From an uncultured Erysipelotrichaceae bacterium (GTDB lineage: Bacteria > Bacillota_I > Bacilli_A > Erysipelotrichales > Erysipelotrichaceae), in contig CALVGQ010000058.1 in NCBI GenBank assembly GCA_944327135.1, positions 1 to 42,133 of the forward strand: a stretch of 42,133 nucleotides of DNA, written 5' to 3'. Positions 9,673-17,768 of the stretch are shown here, piece by piece (position 1 is the stretch's first letter; the number at the start of each line of letters is the position of its first letter). The notes below the pieces were generated by a model. It was not told the DNA's origin. It did no database searches and saw nothing but the letters and a program-made list of their open reading frames with translations. The translations under genes were made by a program, and so were the position numbers.

Positions 9673-12399
9673 TTATTTTCCTTTATCGGCCGTATTTGGA
9701 ACGACATACGTCATCGAATTTCCATTGTTGTCTGTGCTCTGAACCGGTTTAGACGGAATGTCCTGATGCGTTGCCGCTTCCAGGGTCACTTCGTTTCCAG
9801 CAATCAAATCAAACAATTCCTTTGTCAGCGAAGTATAAATTTTTCCATTGTATTTCCATCCGTCAAACACAGTTCCTGAAGCCAGAGCCGGTACTTGGAA
9901 TTTCGCGCCAACATTGCTCACTTTATAAGTCTGCGCAGCAATGCCATTGCTAAAATTTATTTTTGCCTCACGAGAATCCTTGATCACATGGAATGTACTG
10001 AATCCATTCGGATTCACAAAAGAAAGAGACTGCCCATCGATAGATTGGACTGGATAGAAGTAATTTTCTCCTTCATGCTCATGAATAATCAAGAAATCGG
10101 ATTCATCCAAAGACTGATTAGGATCAATCAAATTTCCCACCGGAATCGTCATTTTAATAGAATCACTGACCTCCAAAATTCCGGCATGCCCCTCTAAAAT
10201 CACGGCATTCTGATTTTCTCCCTCCGTAACAAGCGCTTCCAGTTCTGTCGTCACGGCTGTTGCCACCAGATTATATTTCGGTGTAATATCAAAAGTCAGG
10301 GTCTGCTGCGCAGATTCTTCGCCGCTATAATTTTCTACTGCAATGTCAATATATGGCTGAACCACGATCTTGAACTCTTCAGAATCAGCAAGAATGTTGT
10401 TCTCAACCAGTTCCATCTTGGACTGTGCTTTTGCCCTTTCAGTAATGATGGAATCGTCTTGGGCCAGACTTTCCGCTGACGATTCAAGCGCAATGGAAGT
10501 GTCCTGCAAATCCGAGATTTCGATGACTTCATTGGCTGAACTATGAATCTTCGTCACTGTCTCTCCCTGCACCACATCCGTCACCACGCCCAATTCCTGA
10601 TTGGCTGTAACTGTAACCGCAATGGAACCAATTTTCTTGTCATTCACCGCTAAACGGGCAGTAATGTTCGCCGTTCCTGGATATACAGCGGTCACTTTTC
10701 CATTTTCATCCACTGTGGCCACATTGTCGTCATCACTTTTCCAGACAATAGAATCATATGCTTGTAAAGATCCCGTAACAGCAATCGTCTGTTCTTCGTA
10801 TTGTTCTAATGTCTCTTCTGTAGTACTGATCGATACATTTGAGTATGGACGAACTACGTAATTTCCCTCCACCGGATAAGAAGCATAACCTTCCGCAACA
10901 TATTGTTCTACATTACTGCTAAATGTTCCGCCAATCACCGAAATAGAAGGTACGCTCGCAGAAGTAGAAATGGTGCCGTAAAATGTCCCCGCTTGAATTT
11001 CCAGCTTTGCCTTCTCTTTCGCATCGGTTTCAGACGCCGTATTGTCCGAACCGCATTCGATTGTTCCTGTGATGGTTCCCGTCATCGTCTGATCAACAGT
11101 GACCTTTACGCCATCCTGATAACCATTGGAAGGCCAATAGTAAACATCAAAAGCCACCCCATCAGATTTAGCAACAATGTTGGTGTTTCCCTTTAATGTC
11201 AGACTGCCAAAATTATTGCTGACAACATAGCCTACGGCATTGCTTCCTTGAGTTGCATCCACTGTCATGTTTTCCAAAGTGAGATCACAGTAATTTTGAA
11301 TCATCATTGTTACGTTGCTGGTATTCGCACGCAATGTTCCATTTTTCAAAACAACCTTATTTCCTTTTTCCAGATGAAAGGCCTGGTTTTCCGTACCGCT
11401 GGAACCGACCGCTCCACCAGTGCAGGTATACGTAAAGCCATTAAAATCAATCGTAATATCCACACCGATTTCATTGTCTTTGTTAAATAAACCGATTCCG
11501 TTTCCTTCCAGATCCTGAAGAAGCTTGATCTCTCCCGACTGATCAGAGGAATGGGCGACCGCCTCCACTGCATCCACTAAATTCGCATAATAGTTTCCCT
11601 CTGCTTGAACCGCTCCTTTTGAAACCGTATATGACTGATTTTCCTGGCTGACACAGTATCCGTTCGCAACAAAATTTGCTACTGGATTTTCTGTTTGGCT
11701 ATTTGATGGATCAAAATTCTCGAAAGATCCCCCTGTTACTTCTATTTTTGCATTACTATTATCAATTAAGTTTAAAAGCCAATAAGTATTGTCGTATTTA
11801 GCTTCAGCCGAAAATTGACCACCTTGAATTTCTGCAATGGCATCATCTCCAGCTTGCACACAAGTTAATCCCGCATGAAAAATACCATTTTCAATCACAA
11901 GTTTAGAATGATCTGCTAACCTAAAAATATATCCGATACTATTATAATTTAAATAGCTGTCATCAAATGTAATCTTTCCATTGCCTAGAATTCTTAACTG
12001 CGCAGAACCGGAAAGATCCACTACCGCATTTTTTTCATTTTCTGAAGCCGAAAGAGTAATAGTATGCCCATTTAAATCTAAAATAAAGGCTTTATCTATG
12101 ATATTCACACCTTGAATTAAATCTGCATCATTTAATAAAGTTATTGTCGATCCCGTTGCAGCATTTTCTAACGCTTCATAGAGTGAATCATACATTTTTG
12201 ATCCGTCAGAAACAACAGAGTTCTCTGACGATAAAACAGAAATGTCATTATTTTCAGAAATACCTGTTCCTTCATTTTCAGTAATTTCTGGTTCCTTTGA
12301 ATTTTCTTCATTTTTGCCGCCATCCGTCGCATAAACCGTCTGATTTACCAACGTCAGGACCAAAAGTAAAGAAAGCAGTGTCTTTGTTCCCTTTTTCAT
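9673..12399 (-). CDS. Secreted surface protein with two beta-helix-like modules, Big_2 domain and C-terminal VPNTADKGK
   Basis: I chose the ATG at 12399 (908 residues) because AGGAGG lies 7 nt upstream and a clear signal peptide follows (about 1-24, cleaving after VYA). The upstream extension to 12477 starts inside a terminator hairpin. Order: acidic linker; two related right-handed-helix-like modules (about 65-260 and 265-515), each starting with a Y-L-x-A-V/L repeat start and ending in GG-T/S-F ... VA-x-GY; bacterial Ig-like Big_2 domain (about 522-600); a long beta-rich region; a repeat resembling Listeria-Bacteroides units (about 812-875). The protein ends in VPNTADKGK, which resembles a sorting signal but lacks the usual hydrophobic segment and basic tail. 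Probable adhesin; ligand unknown. Confidence 0.88.
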   Translation of the reverse strand: MKKGTKTLLSLLLVLTLVNQTVYATDGGKNEENSKEPEITENEGTGISENNDISVLSSENSVVSDGSKMYDSLYEALENAATGSTITLLNDADLIQGVNIIDKAFILDLNGHTITLSASENEKNAVVDLSGSAQLRILGNGKITFDDSYLNYNSIGYIFRLADHSKLVIENGIFHAGLTCVQAGDDAIAEIQGGQFSAEAKYDNTYWLLNLIDNSNAKIEVTGGSFENFDPSNSQTENPVANFVANGYCVSQENQSYTVSKGAVQAEGNYYANLVDAVEAVAHSSDQSGEIKLLQDLEGNGIGLFNKDNEIGVDITIDFNGFTYTCTGGAVGSSGTENQAFHLEKGNKVVLKNGTLRANTSNVTMMIQNYCDLTLENMTVDATQGSNAVGYVVSNNFGSLTLKGNTNIVAKSDGVAFDVYYWPSNGYQDGVKVTVDQTMTGTITGTIECGSDNTASETDAKEKAKLEIQAGTFYGTISTSASVPSISVIGGTFSSNVEQYVAEGYASYPVEGNYVVRPYSNVSISTTEETLEQYEEQTIAVTGSLQAYDSIVWKSDDDNVATVDENGKVTAVYPGTANITARLAVNDKKIGSIAVTVTANQELGVVTDVVQGETVTKIHSSANEVIEISDLQDTSIALESSAESLAQDDSIITERAKAQSKMELVENNILADSEEFKIVVQPYIDIAVENYSGEESAQQTLTFDITPKYNLVATAVTTELEALVTEGENQNAVILEGHAGILEVSDSIKMTIPVGNLIDPNQSLDESDFLIIHEHEGENYFYPVQSIDGQSLSFVNPNGFSTFHVIKDSREAKINFSNGIAAQTYKVSNVGAKFQVPALASGTVFDGWKYNGKIYTSLTKELFDLIAGNEVTLEAATHQDIPSKPVQSTDNNGNSMTYVVPNTADKGK

Positions 12400-12443
12400 A
12401 TTTTCCCCTCCTGTGGCATAAGTGTCTTTCCATATTTGCTCCA

Positions 12444-12466
12444 TTTTTTGCTTAAAACGCAAAAAA
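12444..12466 (-). repeat. Perfect inverted repeat downstream of the riboswitch terminator
   Basis: TTTTTTGC (12459-12466) and GCAAAAAA (12444-12451) pair perfectly around a 7-nt loop. The first arm is the terminator's T run, so this hairpin and the terminator share bases. It may protect read-through mRNA or tune termination; function is inferred only. Confidence 0.5.
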
Positions 12467-12486
12467 TCCCGAGCCACAGGATTTTT
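12461..12486 (-). terminator. Riboswitch expression-platform terminator
   Basis: On the minus strand AAAAATCC and GGATTTTT form an eight-pair stem with a nine-nt loop, ending in a T run. It lies 25 nt beyond the c-di-GMP aptamer and before the surface-protein start, as in transcription-terminating riboswitches. A competing pairing of GCAGGAT (12506-12512) with ATCCTGT (12476-12482) would disrupt it. Confidence 0.8.
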
Positions 12487-12510
12487 CTTTTTACCTTTTT
12501 ATTCTATCCT

Positions 12511-12575
12511 GCAACTGGCTGCCATTTTACAGGCCCTATAGCTTTGCGTCACTGCTTTTCAACAGCTTTGCCCTT
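12511..12575 (-). promoter_or_regulatory. Cyclic-di-GMP-I (GEMM-I) riboswitch aptamer
   Basis: The minus-strand RNA shows the conserved parts of the class I c-di-GMP aptamer in order: GGGCAAAGC, a six-pair stem capped by a GAAA tetraloop, the core GACGCAAAGC, AGGGCCT, then ATGGCAGCC and GTTGC, which pairs back to the 5' GCAA. It sits about 60 nt inside a leader of about 234 nt upstream of the surface-protein gene and is followed by an intrinsic terminator. Recognition is from memory of the family consensus; an Infernal search with the GEMM-I model would confirm it. Confidence 0.88.
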
Positions 12576-12577
12576 GA

Positions 12578-12622
12578 ACTTTTCGATTTCTAGTTTACTA
12601 AATCGCCGTCCACTTGAAAAGT
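12578..12622 (-). other. 5' leader hairpin upstream of the c-di-GMP aptamer
   Basis: ACTTTTC (12616-12622) pairs with GAAAAGT (12578-12584), and inside it CGATTT (12600-12605) could pair with AAATCG (12584-12589). It abuts the aptamer. It could stabilise the transcript or help folding; no family recognised. Confidence 0.4.
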
Positions 12623-12639
12623 ATTACACTTATGGTTAG

Positions 12640-12668
12640 ATTATAATCAGAGCTGAAAAACAAATCAA
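12640..12668 (-). promoter_or_regulatory. Promoter of the surface protein-sortase operon
   Basis: Minus-strand -35 TTGATT (12663-12668) and consensus -10 TATAAT (12640-12645) with a 17-nt spacer. Transcription would start near 12633, giving a leader of about 234 nt that contains the riboswitch and its terminator. Confidence 0.75.
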
Positions 12669-12716
12669 TGTATTTTATAATTTTTTAACAAAAAGATTAT
12701 AATAAATTATTTTGAA

Positions 12717-12748
12717 TTCAAAAAAGGAACCTCCAAAGCGGTTCCTTT
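12717..12748 (-). terminator. Terminator of pcrA
   Basis: Minus-strand AAAGGAACC and GGTTCCTTT form a perfect nine-pair stem around an eight-nt loop, followed by a T run. It starts 6 nt after the pcrA stop and insulates the adhesin promoter. Confidence 0.92.
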
Positions 12749-12753
12749 CCTGG

Positions 12754-14913
12754 TTAGCTTTCTTTCTTTCGAATCGAAGGATGCGAAGCCATGATTTTTT
12801 TAACCCCATAAGGATAACTGAAGGCGATTTCAAGGACCCCGCCGTTCACTCGCACAACAATCCCCTCTCCAAAAACTCCATGAACCACCTTATCCCCTTT
12901 TTTATAGGAAGTTTTCAAACGCTTTTCCAGATGGTTTTCAAATGGCTGATCATTCAAAAACATTGCGGAGTTGAGCACAACTTCTTTCGGTTTACCTGTA
13001 TCAAAGGTCGCACCAATATGCTCGATCATCGATTCATCGATCTCATCAAGAAAACGCGAACGGGTTCTTACTTTCTGCAGGATATAGCTGAATCCCGTTG
13101 ATTCTGTTAAATAAAGCTTTTCTCTGGCCCGAGTCATGGCAACATAAGCCAAGCGACGCTCCTCCTCAATTCCTTTAATTCCTTCCTGCATCGAACGATC
13201 GCTCGGAAAAATTCCATCAGACATGCTGCAGACAAAAACAATATCAAATTCCAGTCCTTTGGCCGCATGAATCGTCATCAGCTGAACTGCCTGTCCGGTT
13301 TCGATTTCCGACTTGTCTCCATACAGTGAAACCAGCTGCAAATATTCATCCAAGGTACTTTCCGGATAGTTGACTGAAAAGCTTTGAACATCATTGATCA
13401 GCTCTTTGAGGTTTTCCAGACGATCTGTCTCTTTTTCTTCCTCCAGCATGGCCCGATAGCCGCTGTCATCCAGCACCATTTCGAGCAGTTTGAATACTTC
13501 AGTCTCTTTTTTTAGCCGACGCCATTTTTCAACCATTTCGACAAACTGGTCTAATGCATTTTGAATCTTCCCGCTAAAAAGACGCTGCTGGCGAATTGTT
13601 TCATACATCGTAGTACGGTTTTGGCGCGCCTGATCTAAGATCATTTCCAGAGTTTTGTTGCCAATTCCCCGGCGTGGATTGTTAATGATGCGTTGAAAGG
13701 CCAGATCATCAGCCTGCTCAATCATTCTCAAATAACATAGCGCATCCTTGATTTCTGCCCGTTCATAAAATTTTATCCCTCCAAAAATAAGATAAGGGAT
13801 ATGCTCATCCAACAGTCCTTTCTCAATCGCACGGGAACAGTAATTGCTGCGGTAAAGAACGGCAATATCGCGATAATCCTTCCCCTTTTGATGCAGCTCG
13901 GCAATCTTGGATGCGATCCAGCGAGCTTCATACTCTTCAGAAGCACTAGTATAATGGGTGATTTTTTCTTTGGATTGATTCGCTGTAAACAACTCTTTTT
14001 CGACCCGATGCTTGTTATATTGGATCACGCTGTTGGCACCGCCCAAAATTTCTGGGGAGGAGCGATAATTCTCATTCAGGATGATCGTTTCTAATGGAGA
14101 AAAATCCCGTTCAAAATTCATGATGATGTTGACATCAGCCCCACGCCAGGTATAGATCGTCTGATCTGGATCTCCAACGACATACACTGAAGACTCTGTC
14201 CCAGCTAAAAGCTGAATCAATCGATATTGAATGGCATCGATATCCTGAAACTCATCCACATGGATATGAGTAAAGCGCCTCTGCCATTTTTCCAGCACTT
14301 CACTGAAGGTTTCAAACATTTTGACGGTTTTCAGCAGCAGGTCATCAAAATCTAAAGCATACAGCTTATTCTGACGTTCCAGATAATACGCATAGACACG
14401 GGCTTTGTTTTTCTCTTTTTCCAAGCTGCCAGCAAACATCAATGCCCGCTCTACCGTGATTTCTGCCGCTTTGTTGTTGGCAATATAATCCAGCATGGAA
14501 GCAAAGGAAATCGTTTGTTTGTCTAAGTTGAATTCCTTATAAGCTTCCTTCAGGATTGCCCGTTGGTCTTCAGCGTCCATGACTGTAAAATTACGCGGAA
14601 ATCCCAGTGTCACAATATCTTCCCGAAGGATTCGAACACAAAGCGAGTGGATCGTGGAAATCCACACCTCTGATCCGCTATCCAGCAGCATCCGCCGGAC
14701 ACGGTCTTTCATTTCATTAGCCGCTTTGTTAGTAAAAGTTATTGCCAGGATCTTGTTAGGCCAAGTCATCCGGTTTTCCACCAGATAAGCGATCCGTGTC
14801 GTCAGCACACGTGTTTTGCCGCTGCCGGCGCCAGCAATGATCCGGACATACTTGCTTTCTGTGGTTACTGCTTTTCTTTGATTTTCATTCAGATTCGCTG
14901 TCAATTCACTCAT
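12754..14913 (-). CDS. pcrA: ATP-dependent 3'-5' DNA helicase PcrA (UvrD family)
   Basis: PcrA unwinds DNA in nucleotide excision repair and clears transcription and recombination intermediates. The 719-residue protein carries superfamily 1A motifs in order: Q motif near the N-terminus, Walker A GAGSGKT (about 28-34), motif II DEFQD (about 220-224), GDPDQTIYTWRGA (motif III), MTIHAAKGLEFD (motif V) and VAMTRAREKLYL (motif VI). The C-terminal part (KKGDKVVHGVFGEGIVV) matches the PcrA tail that contacts RNA polymerase. A GTG three codons upstream is possible, but the ATG has GGTGAT in front and only a short leader from the predicted promoter. Confidence 0.96.
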   Translation of the reverse strand: MSELTANLNENQRKAVTTESKYVRIIAGAGSGKTRVLTTRIAYLVENRMTWPNKILAITFTNKAANEMKDRVRRMLLDSGSEVWISTIHSLCVRILREDIVTLGFPRNFTVMDAEDQRAILKEAYKEFNLDKQTISFASMLDYIANNKAAEITVERALMFAGSLEKEKNKARVYAYYLERQNKLYALDFDDLLLKTVKMFETFSEVLEKWQRRFTHIHVDEFQDIDAIQYRLIQLLAGTESSVYVVGDPDQTIYTWRGADVNIIMNFERDFSPLETIILNENYRSSPEILGGANSVIQYNKHRVEKELFTANQSKEKITHYTSASEEYEARWIASKIAELHQKGKDYRDIAVLYRSNYCSRAIEKGLLDEHIPYLIFGGIKFYERAEIKDALCYLRMIEQADDLAFQRIINNPRRGIGNKTLEMILDQARQNRTTMYETIRQQRLFSGKIQNALDQFVEMVEKWRRLKKETEVFKLLEMVLDDSGYRAMLEEEKETDRLENLKELINDVQSFSVNYPESTLDEYLQLVSLYGDKSEIETGQAVQLMTIHAAKGLEFDIVFVCSMSDGIFPSDRSMQEGIKGIEEERRLAYVAMTRAREKLYLTESTGFSYILQKVRTRSRFLDEIDESMIEHIGATFDTGKPKEVVLNSAMFLNDQPFENHLEKRLKTSYKKGDKVVHGVFGEGIVVRVNGGVLEIAFSYPYGVKKIMASHPSIRKKES

Positions 14914-14930
14914 CGTTATCACCGCTTATC

Positions 14931-14936
14931 AGTATA
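14931..14936 (-). promoter_or_regulatory. -10 element of the pcrA promoter
   Basis: TATACT preceded by TGG (extended -10) on the minus strand. A poor -35 (TTGTTT, 15-nt spacer) lies upstream. Transcription would start about 11 nt before the chosen ATG. Confidence 0.45.
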
Positions 14937-15011
14937 CCAGAATCATTTCTTAAACAAAATGAGAAAGAAAAAGAAATTGTTTTCCTTTTTTTTTACAAAA
15001 TCCGGATGTCA

Positions 15012-15039
15012 GCGACAAAATTCCTTTTTATGCTATAAT
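15012..15039 (+). promoter_or_regulatory. Promoter of the methyltransferase-rluA-vanY operon
   Basis: -10 TATAAT (15034-15039) with an extended -10 TGC, and GCGACA (15012-15017) as a -35 at 16 nt. GGAG at 15053-15056 precedes the ATG at 15066. Confidence 0.6.
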
Positions 15040-15065
15040 AATGGATAAAGTAAGGAGTTACTATT

Positions 15066-15941
15066 ATGCGGATTATTGCAGATCAATGGCAGGACTACTG
15101 CTGTATCGATGCCGGAGGCAAAGAAAAACTGGAACGATGGAAAACTTATCTTTTACGTCGTCCCGATCCTCAAGCCGTTTGGAAAAAAAACGAAGATGCT
15201 TCACTCTGGAACAAGGTCCATGGTCATTATCACCGATCGAATCAAGGAGGCGGAAGCTGGGAGTTTAAAAAAGAGCTGCCGGAATTCTGGACCGTTCAAT
15301 ACCGGACGCTGACCTTTAAAGTCAGCCCCACCGGTTTTAAGCATACCGGATTATTCCCAGAACAAGCTGTCAACTGGGACTGGATGAGCCAACAGATCCA
15401 ACGCAGTCAACGAAATGATCTGCGGATTTTGAATCTGTTTGCTTATACCGGCGCCGCAACAATGGCCTGCAGTCAGGCAAACGCCGCCGAAGTCGTGCAT
15501 GTGGATGCTTCTAAAGGAATGGTCAGTTGGGCCAAGGAAAACATGGAGCTTTGCCATTTAAACGATCATAAAATTCGTTTTATTGTGGATGATTGCCTGA
15601 AGTTTCTTCAGCGTGAAAAACGACGCGGAAGAACGTATCATGGGATCGTCATGGATCCTCCAAGTTATGGCCGCGGCCCTAACAATGAAATCTGGAAAAT
15701 GGAAGATCAGCTGAATGAGTTAATCAGGCTGGCTTTGGATGTGCTGGATCAAGACGCCGTCTTCTTTTTAATCAACTGCTATACCACCGGATTTTCCAGT
15801 ATCGTTCTGGAAAACATTCTGAAAATGACAATTGGAAAAAAATACTCTTGGGGCCAGATTGAAGCGGGAGAAGTAGGTCTTCCTACCACCTCAGGTCTGA
15901 TCTTGCCGTGCGGGATCTTTGGGAGATGGTCCCGTGATTAA
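15066..15941 (+). CDS. Class I SAM-dependent methyltransferase, RlmI/RlmK-like
   Basis: The 291-residue protein has a Rossmann-type SAM site (NLFAYTGA, about 123-130), the acidic ribose-binding position in VVHVDASKG, and the catalytic-loop motif DPPSYG (about 197-202). These resemble the 23S rRNA cytosine-C5 methyltransferases of the RlmI group, but the N-terminal PUA domain of RlmI is absent and the usual second catalytic cysteine region (INCYTTGFS) is altered. RNA is therefore the likely but unproven substrate. It overlaps the next gene, an RNA pseudouridine synthase, which supports an RNA-modification role. Confidence 0.8.
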   Translation: MRIIADQWQDYCCIDAGGKEKLERWKTYLLRRPDPQAVWKKNEDASLWNKVHGHYHRSNQGGGSWEFKKELPEFWTVQYRTLTFKVSPTGFKHTGLFPEQAVNWDWMSQQIQRSQRNDLRILNLFAYTGAATMACSQANAAEVVHVDASKGMVSWAKENMELCHLNDHKIRFIVDDCLKFLQREKRRGRTYHGIVMDPPSYGRGPNNEIWKMEDQLNELIRLALDVLDQDAVFFLINCYTTGFSSIVLENILKMTIGKKYSWGQIEAGEVGLPTTSGLILPCGIFGRWSRD

Positions 15942-16599
15942 GATCCTCTATGAAGACAATCATCTGCTGGTTGTCATCAAGCCAGTCAATCTTCCGGTCA
16001 TGGCCGATCAAAGCCATGACCCTGATCTGCTTTCCTTATTAAAACAGGATCTCAAAGAACGCTGGAATAAACCAGGGAACGTGTATCTTGGCCTAGTTCA
16101 TCGACTGGATCGTCCAGTGGGCGGCGTAATGGTGTTCGCTAAAACCTCCAAGGCTGCGGCGCGCCTTTCCCGTCAAGTTCAGGAACATGATTTTGTGAAA
16201 GTGTACCAAGCGGTCGTCTGCGGAAAGGCCGATGAAAGCGGTATCTTACAGGATCGGCTGATCAAGGATCCGCGTACCAACATGGTTCGTATCACCCATG
16301 GAACAGCGGGCAAAGAGGCTACGCTCAGCTTTCAAAGACTGGCTTATCAGAATGATTTGAGCCTAATCCAGATTCACTTAAAAACGGGGCGTTCCCATCA
16401 GATCCGTGTTCAATTTTCTGCTCGGCAATTACCATTATGGGGCGATCAACGTTATAATCCAGCCGCCCGGCCCGGTCAGCAAATTGCCCTTTGGGCCACT
16501 TCGCTGACCTTGACTCATCCAATCACTCAGCAACGGTTGACCTTTTCCAGTGAACTGCCGCAAGGTCGGCCATGGTCGCTTTTTAAAAAGGAGGGATAA
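15934..16599 (+). CDS. RluA-family RNA pseudouridine synthase
   Basis: Converts specific uridines in rRNA or tRNA to pseudouridine. The catalytic Asp59 is in HRLDRPVGG, followed by the family's VFAKTSKAAARLS; the LKTGRSHQIRVQ motif is also present. At 221 residues it has no N-terminal S4 domain. I chose GTG at 15934 because GGGAG lies about 8 nt upstream and the product then starts MIKILYEDNH, typical of the family. The gene overlaps the methyltransferase by 8 nt. The exact target base cannot be told. Confidence 0.9.
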   Translation: MIKILYEDNHLLVVIKPVNLPVMADQSHDPDLLSLLKQDLKERWNKPGNVYLGLVHRLDRPVGGVMVFAKTSKAAARLSRQVQEHDFVKVYQAVVCGKADESGILQDRLIKDPRTNMVRITHGTAGKEATLSFQRLAYQNDLSLIQIHLKTGRSHQIRVQFSARQLPLWGDQRYNPAARPGQQIALWATSLTLTHPITQQRLTFSSELPQGRPWSLFKKEG

Positions 16600-16602
16600 G
16601 CG

Positions 16603-17703
16603 ATGCCTGCAGTCAAAAAAAGAAGAAAAAGAGTCATCAGACGCCGTCTAAAAAAAGAAGTGGTTTTCGTTGCTTTAGCTTTTATCCTTTTCCTTTATAT
16701 CTGCATCAGCATTCCTAGTCTGTTTACTTCCAATAAGCTGGCCAAGCTAGGCTATGATCAAGATGCAATCGCTGTCATCAAAGAGCTTAAGCTCAGCGAT
16801 CTTCTGCTGGACAATCAATGGTATTCGGATCAACTGAATGAAGCCCTTAAGCAAGACAGCTTCCGCAGCGATCTGATCGAATTGTATCTGGCAACCGATG
16901 CTTTAAGCAATGATGATCTTCTGCTTTATGATCGCTTAGCCACGAGCTATTCGAAAGAAGATCTGATCTCCTGCTTTCAACAGCTGGAATTTTATGAAAT
17001 GACCCCACTGCTGGTTTTTGATCCCATCGAAGATCTTAGTGGATATATCCAGGATGTTCTGAATCATCGGGCGCAGAATTCAAGCGATCATTTCGAACTT
17101 TCCAACTCCTATGTCACCTATTATCAAGACACGGAGCCAACAGAAGACCCTGGCAGCATCACGATGTTAGTCAATAAGCATTTTTACCTCAGTGAAAGCT
17201 TTATTCCAGAAAATCTGGTTGAAATGAGCGTCAAGTATGCTTCCAAAGGAGTGCAGATGACGCAGGAAGCCTATGATGCTTTTGCCCAGATGTGCGATGC
17301 AATGAATCAGGAAGGTCTCAGTATGTATGCTTCCAGCACCTACCGCTCCTACCAGTATCAGCAAGAGCTCTATGACGACTATGTCAAGCGGGACGGAGAA
17401 CAAGAGGCCGATACCTATGCTGCCCGCCCTGGTTTTTCTGAACATCAGACCGGGCTGACAGCCGATCTGGCTAGCTCCAGCGGCGGTCTAAGCAAATTCG
17501 GCGAGTCCGCCGAATACCAGTGGATGCTTCAGCATGCCCATCAATATGGATGGATCCTGCGATATCCTGAAGGAAAAGAAACCCTTACTGGCTATGACGC
17601 AGAGCCATGGCATTGGCGATATGTCGGAGCAGAAACCGCAGCCAAGGTTCAGGCCTCCGGCCTAACTTATGATGAATACTATTTGCTTTATCTTCAAAAA
17701 TAA
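16603..17703 (+). CDS. M15-family D-alanyl-D-alanine carboxypeptidase (VanY/LdcB type), membrane anchored
   Basis: Zinc peptidase trimming peptidoglycan stem peptides outside the cell. The 366-residue protein has a very basic N-terminus, one membrane anchor (about 20-40), a long linker region, and the catalytic domain at about 205-360. The metal ligands are visible: His281 and Asp288 in SEHQTGLTADL, and the EPWHWRYVG motif with Glu334 and His337. AAGGAGGG precedes the ATG; it starts 3 nt after the rluA stop. The stop codon lies inside the terminator palindrome. Resistance-type VanY function is not implied, as no vanA/H/X genes are nearby. Confidence 0.9.
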   Translation: MPAVKKRRKRVIRRRLKKEVVFVALAFILFLYICISIPSLFTSNKLAKLGYDQDAIAVIKELKLSDLLLDNQWYSDQLNEALKQDSFRSDLIELYLATDALSNDDLLLYDRLATSYSKEDLISCFQQLEFYEMTPLLVFDPIEDLSGYIQDVLNHRAQNSSDHFELSNSYVTYYQDTEPTEDPGSITMLVNKHFYLSESFIPENLVEMSVKYASKGVQMTQEAYDAFAQMCDAMNQEGLSMYASSTYRSYQYQQELYDDYVKRDGEQEADTYAARPGFSEHQTGLTADLASSSGGLSKFGESAEYQWMLQHAHQYGWILRYPEGKETLTGYDAEPWHWRYVGAETAAKVQASGLTYDEYYLLYLQK

Positions 17704-17728
17704 GCTGACTGCAGTCAGCTTATTTTTT
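17698..17728. terminator. Perfect palindrome terminator after the carboxypeptidase gene
   Basis: A 28-bp perfect palindrome whose arms are AAATAAGCTGACTG and its complement, with a T run. The TAA stop codon of the upstream gene is part of the stem. Confidence 0.85.
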
Positions 17729-17742
17729 AAATATGGATCTGA

Positions 17743-17748
17743 TATAAT
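17743..17748 (+). promoter_or_regulatory. -10 element for the PK-C-like gene
   Basis: TATAAT preceded by TGA (extended -10). A weak -35 TTATTT lies 17 nt upstream inside the preceding terminator's T run. Confidence 0.5.
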
Positions 17749-17768
17749 AAAAAAAGGGAGGAATTTTC

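Noticed and set aside
12400-12477. N-terminal extension of the adhesin to 12477
   Set aside because: The extension begins inside the riboswitch terminator and lacks a ribosome site, while 12399 has AGGAGG and a signal peptide.
16603-17703. Vancomycin-resistance VanY
   Set aside because: The M15 fold is shared with ordinary wall-trimming carboxypeptidases, and no vanHAX or vanRS genes are nearby.
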